Assembly (NCBI GenBank): GCA_001574975.1
Contig: KQ965877.1
Span: forward strand, 21,867 to 85,866
Origin: Gonapodya prolifera JEL478
Lineage: Eukaryota > Monoblepharomycota > Monoblepharidomycetes > Monoblepharidales > Gonapodyaceae
Length of the DNA stretch: 64,000 nt
Direction: 5' to 3'
The notes beneath the pieces were generated by a model. The model saw only the letters and a list, made by a program, of their open reading frames with translations. It did no database searches and was not told the origin of the DNA. How positions within the stretch are numbered: the stretch's first letter is position 1; each line of letters opens with the position of its first letter. The position numbers and the translations under genes are program-made. Shown here piece after piece: positions 34,963-45,875 of this stretch.

Positions 34963-37900
34963 TCAAATGTAGCTGAGATGTATCATCGGGCGCGGTTGTT
35001 CGTCCTTCACTTTCTGCGAGTCCCGACGTCCTTGTCTGCCGTGGACATGCGGCCCAGTCTCGTGGGCATTTCCGTCATCCGATTCCAGCGCACTACCCGC
35101 GGTCTGTGACTTTCCAAAGAGTCCCACAAGCCCACTTCCCCCTGGACCAAAGTCGACCCTTTCAAAAATGACAGAGGTACCGTCGTCGGGTTTGTCAAGG
35201 CGTGGCCGAGTATGTATGAGCTCTTTGCGAAGATCTGGCCAAACATCGGTATGCATTCCCCATTTAAGGCACAAAGCTTCCACGAGGTCAAGGTCTAGAT
35301 GTCCCACGACTCACGATCAGAGTTTGATTACAGGAAACACGGTGCTATACTTACGGAGCTCAATCTTTTGCACCAACGCCTTCTCCAGCACTGCAACCTT
35401 GGCAGCTTCGGTGGGATCATTCGCTGATGGAGAATTTGCATCTTGGTTCATCAGTCGAAGTTTCCTAATAGCGGTTGGTTTGGAAAACGTAGTGTTATAG
35501 AGTTTTCTGAGTTCCGAAAACAAACCGACGCAGGCATCCACTCACCTCAAAACTGCCGAATGGACGAATCCCGCCATTGTGACCGAAACACCGAACACAT
35601 ATGGGCTCGCCCACCGCATCAAGTCGAAAACCACTTTACCCTGGCCTGACGACCCAGGGACGCTCGACCCACTATGATCCAAGCTGACGAGTAGCTCAAG
35701 AAGATGCGTGAGCCGGTCTGCATGTTCTACGCAAGTTAAAAAGTCGTTTGACATGAGCCATTCATCGTCGTAAACCATCGCGAGCGGATGCCAGCGACCA
35801 AAGAGCAGCACCTGAAGGACGGAAATTGTCGATTGGGATCTGTTTTCGCCCTCTCAAAAGCAGAGACAAACTTACTTTATACGTGTGGTAGGAGATCAAT
35901 AGAACGATACCTCTCGGTTCCACACCACCCTTCTCCTGGCCTTTTCCACTCTTCCCGACAGCCGCACCCTCTGCCACAACGTCCGCTCGTGTGACCGACT
36001 CCGGTAACGCCTCATACCATCGATCCAACATCCCTGCAATCAATCCCTTCTCTGTTCGCTCCCAAGCATCCGCCGATTGCGTGTCAGAAAACGTAGCGCG
36101 AGTCCATCGAAGACGCATGATCCGAGCTCCAATAGCCTGGAGAAGAGCGGCGTATCCACTGATACCTGTGCGTCCCGAGTGAAGGAGGGACCGGAGAGTT
36201 TCACCAGGTGCGGGTGTTGGTGGGTGAGTTCGAGGAGAAGACGTCGAAGAAGCCCCTGAGCCCGAGCCACGACGAGAGTTTGATTGCGGTGTAATGTTTG
36301 ATGACGGCGTGCTCGCAGCGATTGGAAGCGGGGAGAGAAGAGCGAATGCCTGTTTGAAGGGAATGGGTGCGGGAGGTGGGTGTATCGCGTCCGCATACAA
36401 GGCATCCGGGCACGCTAGGTCGGGTAGTTTAGTACACAACCTCATCAGCGGTAACGTTAACAGAGGACACCACCACGATAACTTACGCAAACTGAGGTCA
36501 CAGTCCTCTTCGTTCACAATAGGTGGCCGATTATTCCATGCTGGGAGAATGGCGTAGTCAAGGCTAAACGGGAGACATGAAAACTTCCTTTAGGTCTCGA
36601 TCTCGGTCTCGGTGCCGAGTCGGCTGTACTTACAACATTTGCCACCAAATCCTTCTACCCTCCTCCTTTTCAATCCATGTATCGTTGGATTCATCGTCAG
36701 TGTTTTGGGGTTCGCGGTTGAGTCTGATTTTCTTGGCAACTTGTTGTGCGAGCTGCAGAAATATCGACCCGTGCGGAGGGCTCAGTCGGACCACAAAGTC
36801 AAATGAAAAACTCTCCCAGTTTCGACTCACCCCAACGTAAAGTTCCCACTCGTCGAGGGTACTTGCAGACGACATGAGCAGGGCAGCTGGTGTGTAATTG
36901 AGGCAAATGAATCAACCAAACCATTGAAACACGAATATGTGAGTCTCTTCAGCATACCTGTGATAGACAGCGACGAAACCGTGTATCTTCCAGGGTTTTC
37001 TCCCACCCTTCTCAGCTCTCCACCTCTTCCCGTTGCAAAACCCTGCCCTACAACTTCGTCTGCAGCAAGCTTCGCGGAAAGTGCCGTCAGTGGCGGCACC
37101 ATCAAGACCCACTGTCCCGATGTTTCCGGTGAGGCCGATGCCACCTCGGGGTGTCGGTGAAGCAAGAACGCCCCAAGTGCGGAGACGGCCGCAAGTATTG
37201 CGGGCGGGTGAGGGGTTGGGTGAGAGAGATACGAAGTCAGGATACGCTCAAAGTGAGGCCGGTGAAGAACAGGTAGAGATTCGTTCATGCGACCAAAGAA
37301 GGCAGTGACAAGGTGGGGGATGAGCGTGGGGTGCGGGAGAGCAGGCAGCAGTGCTGGCCCGAAATGGCCACCGTTTCCGTGCGCGAACCCGACGTCGCTG
37401 GTGGATCGAGACAAGCCCGTGATAATGGACGCCGCGGAGAACTCATCCGGATGCCCAGCCGCAGCAGTAGAATTTCCAGAGGTCGCTCTTGGATGGTTTC
37501 GTGACGGTCGCGGAATCGAAACGGCACCACCTGGGTGCTGGTGGTACGCTCCGGCTTGGTCATCCTCTCCGGCCGAGTTCGCGCCTGAGTTCTGCGCCGG
37601 GAATGCGTTCCACGGCGTGCCGTAGGCCATCGCGCCGTAGTGCTGCTGCATCGCGAAAGCGTCGAATCCGGCGGCGGCGTCGTAGACTGTCGGATCCTGC
37701 GTGCGGGTTGGGCATCAGAAGCATTTTTCGCAAGGAAGACGGGATACGCAAAGTTTCAGAACCAAATGCGTCGCAGCGACGGACGTAAATACTCACAAAC
37801 TTCTTCTTTCGCGAAGCCTTCTTCGGGGGCGGGGGGCCCTCGGGATCAGCGGACGACTACGTGTGGCAAGGCGGAACGGCACAATGAGATCCGTTCTATT

Positions 37901-38822
37901 CTCCAACCGACTCCCGGGGGCCTCGAAGTTCGCTCCGCGAGAGTATACCGCTTTACGGAGAATTCTCCTCTGGGGGCCGACAGCCTCAGTCAGCGCCTAG
38001 CGGCGCTCAGACCTCGGGGATCGCTCCGCGAAAGTAGTCCACTCCGTGGAGAGGGCGCCTCTGGCGGACAGCCTCGATGCTCGGTCTTACGTGCTTCATA
38101 CTCCAGACCTTGCGTCTCGCAATTCCGACCGGCTCCCTGAGCTCGCCGGCCTCAGTTGCTCGACCCCCCAACATCAACTTACGGCCTTTCTGCTGTGCAC
38201 AGATCCAAGCTTAGGACCCCGCCGTTCTGAAGGGCGCTCATCTTTTTCGATCGTATCACGAGTCAGGTGTTCGTGATTCAAAGGCCTTCTTGAACGGAGT
38301 CGAACTTACAAGTGCAAGCTTGGTTGAGTTGGTTGCATCTCATGCAGGGATGATCGCCGAGACATTTCGCCTTGACAGCATGGCAAGCATCGCACGCCTA
38401 CGGAGATTCGGGTATTATGGTCAGATAATGCCCGAGAAAGTTTGATAACGTAACAAACTGTCAAGCCCGCGATTATCGTCTGTGGGGACGCGCATCCCCA
38501 CGAACCAGGGAGTATGCCAGATATGGGAAAGCGATGACGCATGCTTATCAGACCATCTCCGAGTCCGATCCCTCCGTTCACTTGATCCAGAAATTTGCAA
38601 AGAGAACAACACTGCATTCTGCATGTCTCCACCACTCACCTTGGTTTTACGTTTCCTCTTTTGAGCCCCGTCTGCCCCACCGGACCCGTCGTCCTGGTGC
38701 TGTTCCCCGTACTGATTCATCTGCGCGTAGGCCTGCGCTGCATCAACGGGAGCGAGACCGACTTGTGCAGCCTGGTACAGAATCGGCGATCCCAGTGTTG
38801 GAATCGACCTTGGCAGACGCAC
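34963..38822 (-). CDS. Zn(II)2Cys6 transcription factor TF4
   Basis: Nuclear fungal regulator, distinct from TF1-3. The zinc-cluster exon (38397-38310) has spacing CX2CX6CX5CX2CX6C (starting ACDACHAVKAKC), preceded by a basic KRKRKTK at the end of the previous exon. A basic KKASRKKK segment follows after a long intron that holds a GC-rich tandem element. Then come a Gln/Ala/Gly-rich region and the middle homology region: HLVTAFFGRMNESLPVLHRP, EGRRIWWQM, AWNNRPPIVNEEDCDL, RWYEALPESVT. The frame ends at 34963. The 5' end is uncertain: the frame opens at 38822 with GTG, while the first ATG in frame is at 38720. The phase across the long intron was not resolved. Confidence 0.82.
37932..38111. repeat. 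two tandem units of GC-rich intronic element (E1)
   Basis: Unit 1 starts GCTCCGCGAGAGTA (37932) and ends CAGACCTCGG (about 38017). Unit 2 starts GCTCCGCGAAAGTA (38023) and ends CTCCAGACCTT (38111). Each contains a short inverted repeat (CTCCGCG..CGGAG and CTCCGCG..CGTGGAG) and a GGC.GACAGCCTC block. It lies inside the intron after the TF4 zinc-cluster exon. A related pair (E2) is inside a glutathione peroxidase intron. Confidence 0.65.
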
Positions 38823-39229
38823 AGACGGTCAAAAGCACGGGCAGATTGAGACTTAAACGAAGAATAGACCTACATTTCGCTGGATTATGGAGGGAAGATG
38901 GATGGATTGGGCGGAGTTGGCAGACAGCTGTCGGATGCTGCTGCGACGTCCTCGGCGCCTTTTCGCCACACGCTGTGCACAGACAGTGACGCTCCTTCCT
39001 GTCGTAGTTGAGCCGGACTGTGTGGCTCGTTCTGCCGCGGATGCCTATTCTGCCGACTCGGTCACCGCCGAATAAAAAGTGGCGTTGCGTAACCGCGGTC
39101 AACCCAACACACTCGAATTGGTTGAACTCGAACCCTGGAGGTCAATTTTATTTATGTAATTACCGACCAACATTTAACAATTCTAAAGTTTACTTCAAGC
39201 ACATTCCCTTGTGTCGGACGAAACAGTCG

Positions 39230-40434
39230 TCACATCGCGGCAGACTTCGGAACACCCCAAGGCATCACCTTTCCATCGGTGTAAATAAACGTCCCCGAGT
39301 CTTCTTCCTTGAGCCTGAACAGAGTGCTAACCATCCCTGAAACGCTCTCCTCGACCGTCAACATACCGCCAGATCCTCCCATATCAGTCTTGACCCAGCC
39401 TGGACTGTATGACACAATAATGAAGTTCTCAGAGGCTAGTTCTTTCGCCCAGCGTGTTGTCACTGTCGACGGAAAGGCGATTAGCAGTGATGCATTGAGG
39501 TATTCGACTGCAACATTCATCGATACCAGCTAGCCGTAAACTCACCCATGTTGAGACTTGCTTTGCTGATACGGTAAGCCAGCAAGCCACTAACCGGCAG
39601 AATTTGAGCCCCGACAATACCCAGAGGTGAGCTCATGTTGGCGATGATTCGCGTCGTCCTTTTCCTGAGAAGCGGAAGGAAATATTGTCCAACCAGAATG
39701 GGCCCCACAACGTTGGTGTGAAACGTTGATTCAAGCGTAGATGCTTTTCTATAGGGATTATAAGTGGATAGAATGTCGTTACATAAGAAACGAGCGGGAA
39801 TCCCGGGGTGAACTTAGATTAATGTGGACTCACGCTTCAACGTCGCTTGGGTCCCGTTCCATAATCCCAGCATTGTTCTGAAATGTGAGGAGCACGTATG
39901 CTTGAGCCGGTCTCATCGACAAGGTACTGCATTGACAACACTCACTATGAGTACATCGATTCCATCAGGGAACATCTTCGAGACATGCTCCGCAGCACCC
40001 TGTCACATCGGGATGGCGAGATAGTTGGAGGAAGATCTGACATGCCAATAAGTAGCGGTGCTCACCTTGATGCTTTCTTCGCTCGAAGTGTCCAGTTTGA
40101 CGAGCTTGGACGTACCCCGTTAGCCAGATAGCTCTTGAAGTCGAATCGCTCCAAACCAGTGACTATATCAGAGCTACGTACCTTGAAACGACCTCCGCTG
40201 TTCGGTTCGAAACTCTCGAATGCCGGCCTACTCTTGATTTCGTCCCGCACGGCTCCGACAACGATCGCCGTTGCATCCCTTCCAATCGGCGGGCGATGGC
40301 AGTGGTCAAGGTCGTGCAGCATTAGTGACTTTCTCCGACTCAAAGTAGATATGTCCTCACTTTGCCAGTATCTGTCGCACAAGCTCCAGTCCGATCCCTC
40401 GTGAAGCTCCGGTGACAACGTAAACTTTCGCCAT
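39230..40434 (-). CDS. short-chain dehydrogenase/reductase, intact copy (SDR1)
   Basis: NAD(P)-dependent oxidoreductase with a Rossmann fold. The start MAKVYVVTGASRGIGLELV (ATG 40434) carries the TGxxxGIG cofactor motif. After introns: VVGAVRDE, the structural motif NNAGIMERDP, TNVVGPILVGQYFLPLL, IIANMSS (catalytic Ser strand), LAYRISKASLNM (catalytic YxxSK; here YRISK), and SPGWVKTDMGG with the later LTVEESVSGM. The stop is at 39230. The family resembles fungal C-factor-like SDRs. All motifs are in order. Two decayed relatives follow upstream in the same orientation. Confidence 0.88.
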
Positions 40435-40706
40435 CGACGGATGTAATTTCGAATTCCTGAACGATAAAGATTACTCTCTCGATGGGCGGCGTTTCCATGT
40501 CTTCCGTGGCTTTATCAATCGGGAGGTGCTTTCGTGATGAGGAATTTTTTCAAATGTCGCGAAGGTACGTTATGATTTTCAACGTAAACAAGGAACAAAA
40601 TAACTATTCCAGCTAAATGTACGATAGAGTTCTCGCCGTAAAAGTGTGCGTCCCGTGTTTTTTCTGGACCAAGGCTTCCATCCCTTGCATAAATACCCTC
40701 CGCCAG

Positions 40707-41900
40707 TCATAGGTTCGCTCGTTTTGTAACCCCCCATGGCAGCCTCTCGCCATCGGTACGAATAAACGTTCCAGAATCCTCCTGTTTCAGTCGAAAAGGT
40801 ACGGTCACCAGTCCAGATACGCTCTGCTCCACCGTGAGCATGCCTTCGTCTCCGCCCAATTCGGTTTTGACCCAGCTCGGGCAAAGAGACACAACGGTAA
40901 AGCCTTCTGGGGGCAACGCCTCTGCCCAGCTTGCAGTCACTGCGAGGGATAACTTTTTGAGCTTACCAGCAACGGAGAAGCGGTACCGCAGAAAACGTAC
41001 CCATATTAAGACTTGCCTTGCTCGCGCAATAAGCAAGTGTACGAGTCCATATTGGTATTCGTGATCCCGTGATACCCAGCTGGGAGCTCATGCTCGCAAT
41101 GATTCAGGTGGAGCGTTGACAGAGAAGCGCAAGGAAGTTTGCGTGACAAGAACGGCGCCTACAACGTTCGTGGGAAATGTTGATTCAAGGGTCGAGGCTT
41201 TTCTTAAGATACAAGTGGAGAGAGAGGCACATGGATCAATAATTTGTCACCGAGATCGTGCTTTTGACACCCAGCGAATAGCTTACATCGCGAGATCGCT
41301 GGGTTCTCGTTCCATTATGCCAACATTATTCTGAAATTTTAGCAAAATGCCTCGTTTAGAGATCCGCTTCCTCCGATACAGCATGCGGTACGCTCTCACT
41401 CACTATAAGCACATCGATTCCGGCTGGTGATATTTGCGAAACTTGCTCGACTGAATTCTGAAAAGAGTTGACTGAAATCAATGCAGCACAATGCGGTCCA
41501 TAGATTTGTGGCTCACTTTAATGCTTTCTTCGTTGATCTTCCAAAAGAGATGTGGCGTTGTTGACCACGCATCGTTCTCCTCCCCACAGAATCGGACTTA
41601 CTCACATGCAGACGATTTCCAGCAAATCATTTAATACTGCGAAATGCGGATCCGCTTTTCTGGGCGTCTCTCACGGTTCCAATAACAGACGCGGTGCTGT
41701 CCCTGTAGGTCCAAGGAGGTTTTGCACAAAGGGCCGACAACGACGGGGGAGAGATCCGAGAGAACAGTTATCCGATGAGACCAAGACCACGGAACACTTC
41801 GTCATCGCTGCCCTCTACTCGTAAGCCATATCTGCCGCACGAGCTCCAGTCCAATGCCTCGCGACGCCCCAGTTATCATGTAAACCTTGCCAGAAGCCAT
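40707..41900 (-). pseudogene. short-chain dehydrogenase, disrupted copy (SDR2)
   Basis: Start MASGKVYMITGASRGIGLEL (ATG 41900). Then NNVGIMEREPSD, with Val in place of the usual Ala, and STFPTNVVGAVLVTQ. Aligning with SDR1 at DNA level shows one missing base near 41136 (SDR1 CAATATTTCCTT against CAAACTTCCTT). The restored phase hits a TGA at 41104-41106, just before IIASMSSQLGITG. Downstream LAYCASKASLNM and SWVKTELGG..LTVEQSVSGL are still well conserved, to a stop at 40707. With both a shift and an in-frame stop it is likely a young pseudogene. Confidence 0.75.
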
Positions 41901-42234
41901 CCTGCAATACTTTGTGCACCTTGACGTTCAGAATTTAGTCGCTTTGGTTTTTGTTGCTGCGCAGCGCTCGTCGTACAGCTGATAGAGTCGACCTTCGTCG
42001 ATGGGAAGTTTTCCAAGTTGTGTCCTAAAAAAAGGTCTCCCATTTGTACCTGGCCTGACCAAAATTCAATCTCGCTGTGCATGGCAGGCCATCCATATGC
42101 ATATTGGCACCTGCGCTGTTACAATTTGTGGGGTTTCAAACATAACTCAATAATATGCAGGAGCTGTGGCACATTCTAGAAGAGGAAACTTGTTAGGTGG
42201 TGAGCGGATCCCACAAAATCTCAGAGGAGCGATT

Positions 42235-42623
42235 CAGCCTACTCTGATGCTGGTCTCGTCTGTGGTGTCGAGTTGAACAACCTTAAATACCCGGAGCGAA
42301 TTTGGATGCATGTCAGCTGATGGTAGATCGACGAGTATTCCAGCACTTAGAGATCACGTATGTGCAAGCGTCCTCCCGCCTTCTCCTCGATGCTTTGGAA
42401 AGTTGATTTGCTTTTGGCTTCGTCCCTGACCGTCCCAACAACGATCGACGTCTCGTCCCTTGCCGTCATCAACCGTCGAGGTAAGTTCAGCGCCAGCTTA
42501 AGTCAGACTAATTATCCTCAAATTATGAGCTACCGGCGCCGACACTCACTTTGCCAGAATCTGTCGAACAACTTCCAATCCAACTCCTCGTGAGGCGCAA
42601 ATGACGACATACATTTTCGACAT
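42235..42623 (-). pseudogene. short-chain dehydrogenase, truncated copy (SDR3)
   Basis: ATG at 42623 starts MSKMYVVICASRGVGLEVV, where the TGASRGIG motif has become ICASRGVG. A GTGAGT donor follows. A later stretch reads TSIVVGTVRDEAKSKSTF, EEKAGGRLHIRD and VVQLDTTDETSI, matching the first third of SDR1. Nothing after about 42235 resembles the NNAG, catalytic or C-terminal parts. It is a truncated relic. Confidence 0.65.
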
Positions 42624-43033
42624 GATGGGGTGAAGATTTGTTGACGATGGCGAGCTTTCGTTGCTGCTGCGACAACTCGCGACGTCCAGATATATCGCAA
42701 GAATTACAAAACAGGAAGAACGGGAATAATTGCACCGTTGGGAACAATTCGATTTCCGCGGCATCGAACAACGGCAGACAACAGCCAGAGTCCGGAACAT
42801 CCCCCGCTGGAAACAGCCGTACGGTTACGTTGTTGAGTGGGTTTATCCTGAAGCGTGTGATATTACGTAACTCCCTAAGCTTTAGCTTTATTCCAAACTT
42901 GGCGGAACAACAAATTCTTCGACGGCTCCCGCCCGCACAGAATTGCAGACACCAGGTACATTATAGTTTCGCTTCACCCGCGGTATCCCCCTTGACGGTC
43001 CTCGACACAAGCACGCCCACCGCCTCCGCAACC

Positions 43034-44235
43034 TCATCTGCCGCTCAACCCAACCTCGTGCCCGTGTCCCTCCTTGACCCACAGCTCCAAATGGGGCACT
43101 CTCTCCTTTATCTTTTCTGCAATCGCGAAAGGCGCGACAGTGTCCACGGTTCCCCATACGGCGAGGAGGGGGAGAGTCGAGTAGATGGCACGGGCGAAGT
43201 CGGGGAGGTGTTTTTGCTTTTGTGGTAACGTGGATTGATGGAGATGTCGGTTGACAGCGCTATGTAAACACGATGCGTCGCCATCAGATTGAGAGAGTCA
43301 AATAAACAAACACTACTCACCTGCAAAGCAATCGTCTTGGTCGCGGCGACTTGCTCGTCATATCCAGGGGCGTTGGCGGGGACGGGGGCTAACGGTAGTG
43401 GAGGAGCACCGGGTTCCATCGGCAGAGGTGTCAGAAAGACTGCGGGGCACATGAGTGTGAGAGACTGTCACGGTGGTAATTTGTGGTGGGTGAGAAACGT
43501 GATATGAGAAACGGTGGCCGTCGAAAGATTGAATTGAAATTATGACCACTGCAAGTACAGCGAGCCGCGAGTGGGAGCTGCGCCCCTGGCAACTCACCTC
43601 CAGCATGTCACCGTGTGCGGATGCAAACTTGGTGACGATTCTGCCACCGAGTGAGAGGCCGGAAAGATGTAATCGTTTCCATTGTAGCACAACCTCGGCA
43701 AGAAGGAGCCGAAGCTGTGTAGACAGCGTTCGGTGCATCAGAGTACGCTCGGCCATATAGATCTTCGGAAGGTGATTCAATTAGCTGTCTGAGTGCTCAG
43801 AATTCGGTGATACGGAAACCCACCGTATGTCAAGATTCGGAGACCCTTGTCGGCAAGTTTGAGAAGCAGTGTCCTGTAAGAAGCGCTTGGTATGCGAAGG
43901 CCGTGCACGAAAACGAACGGAATCCCGTTTTCTGGCGGAGAGAGGTTTGTAATAATTGTCGATTGCGACATAAACGGGTGGACGGACGAACACACCTGGA
44001 CCAAACAGCGAATAGTGCGTCCTCCCAAGGGCGAGTTCCGCGTATGACGACCCTGGGATTTTTGTGTGTTGAGTCCACTGCGACTGTCGACTTCGGATGC
44101 AATTTCAGCTGAATTACCGGGCAGCGCTTCTTCAGCGAGAGTGGATGACTCTTGCGCACCCAGCGAGTTTTTGAACGCGGAGAGACCGGGAAAGTGCGAC
44201 CGCGGATACGCGAACGGTTTGCTGCTGGAGGACAT
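43034..44235 (-). CDS. alpha/beta hydrolase
   Basis: Hydrolase fold with a Ser-His-Asp triad. From ATG 44235: MSSSSKPFAYPRSHFPG, then a polar N-terminal region. The oxyanion strand is GIPFVFVHGLRIPSASY. After an intron comes the nucleophile elbow GLSLGGRIV. Further on are a proline-rich cap-like stretch (PLPMEPGAPPLPLAPVPA) and the acid residue in LLAVWGTVDTVAP. The final histidine is in KEGHGHEVG, just before the stop TGA at 43034-43036. The triad order and spacing are normal. Substrate unknown. It is divergent from the SET gene with a shared upstream region of about 175 bp. Confidence 0.82.
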
Positions 44236-44411
44236 GGCGATTTGCGAACTTGCTTTGGTCAGCTCGAGTCTGTTGAGCGATTCAAATGCGCAGATTGGCA
44301 ACGGGAATCGTTTCCAGGACAGCAATCGCTTCATCGCATCAAAAGTCTACGCTTATGTACTCGCCACTTCTCACAAAGAATCCAAATCATACAGTACCTT
44401 TCTGTCCAGAA
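44236..44411. promoter_or_regulatory. divergent upstream region, hydrolase / SET gene
   Basis: This is 176 bp between the two outward start codons. It must carry both promoters unless the 5' ends are misassigned. No TATA box is obvious. Confidence 0.35.
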
Positions 44412-45683
44412 ATGTCGGCGGGGGACGTTCCACGACTTCAGATCAAGACACAGTGGGACAGGGGTAGTGGGATCTTTGCTGAAGAGACTATGAAGGCGGG
44501 CAGCACACTCATTGTCGAGAAGGCACTCTTGAGCGCGCTGAAGGGATCGTCAGTTGAGTCTCTGCGATTTAGTAGCTCACACCCAAGAGGCGACCTGACA
44601 TGCTATCGCCGCTTCAGATCGTTGTGACGCTTGTTGTACTGAGTTGCCGAATGAACATGCCACTCTTCCAAAACAGTCGTTCCGCCGAAACACTGCCCTG
44701 TCAGTGGACTTTCACAGGAACAACTCGCACGGGAGTCACAAGACCACCAACCGCTCAGACTAAGATGCGATCTTTTTTTCATCTGCCTGCAAACAGTCGG
44801 CTTCGGACTCGTATAACGAGGTGAACATTGTACCGGCGAACTTCAAACTGCCATTCAATCCTCACGTCGACTCCACGTTAATCCGCTCACCCATTGCACA
44901 GTTTTGGACTCCCCACTAAGAGATGTCCTCTCCATCTTCCAACACCTCCAGCACGAGGTTCCGAGCGTTTCCCATGCTTGCCCCCCGCCACTCCGCCCTC
45001 GCCCTTCTCGACGTTACATGAACCGGCTCGCTCTCCTCCACGCTCGACCTCACCAACGACCCCGTATCGGCGAGGTGCTTGACATCGGGGGAACGGCATG
45101 TACCCGAAGTGTGGATCGAGGACTACGCGGCGGTGAAGAACATGGTGTGGACGGAACCGGGCAGGCTGGGTTGTTTTCGGTGGAGTGGTTCGTCAAGACC
45201 ATTTTGGCCTTCAACTGGAATTCTTTCCGGATCGTACTTCCTGCAACCACTTTGACGAAAAACTCGGATTCGCCTTTGCATTTTGCGACGAATGACGCCT
45301 CGGAACCAGCCCAACCCACGTTCGACCTCCAAACGGTCGGCAACGCTCTTTTCCCTCTCGCCTCCATACTCAATCACTCCTGCGATCCAAACACTGCAGT
45401 CGCCTTTTCAGCCTCGCCGGAGCACCACGTTCCTCTCATCGACGTGTTGGCGGACCGAGATTTCGCCGAAGGAGAGGAAGTCACCATATCGTACGTCGAT
45501 CCGGACGGAGGTGACTACAAGCCTGGTGATAAACGGAGGTGTGTAGGTCTTGCTGCTCGAAATGTGATAACTTCGCCTTAGTCGAGCTCATCTAACTCAT
45601 GATTTCTTGGCAGAATGTGACTGGAATGGGCATATGGATTCAAGTACAAGTGTCCCCGTTGTATGAGCGAACTCGGAAAGTGA
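44412..45683 (+). CDS. SET-domain protein, SMYD/Set5-like
   Basis: Probable protein lysine methyltransferase. ATG 44412 starts MSAGDVPRLQIKTQWDRGSG, with the SET-N pattern IFAEETMKAGSTLIVEKALL. A middle section with Cys residues (about 44630-44830) could be the MYND-like or insert part, but its exons are not fixed. The SET core is clear: WFVKTILAFNWNSF, then LFPLASILNHSCDPN (SAM/substrate NHSCxPN motif), DVLADRDFAEGEEVTISY. An intron near 45540-45612 leads to a post-SET-like FKYKCPRCMSELGK and the stop at 45681-45683. The NHSCDPN and EEVTISYVD motifs make the family call firm; the target is unknown. Confidence 0.82.
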
Positions 45684-45875
45684 AAGTGCGGGACAGAACC
45701 GGCCTGCTTGGTATATATTGCAAAAGGTATCGTCCGAACACCCTCACTTTACACCACCATCAAACATTGCAAAATCCAAATACCACAATACCACACAAGC
45801 TCAGGGAAACCGCCAAAAAGCCCTTTCCTTTTTCACTTCAATAGCGTAACGCCGTTGTCGTTATGTCCTCAGTCC

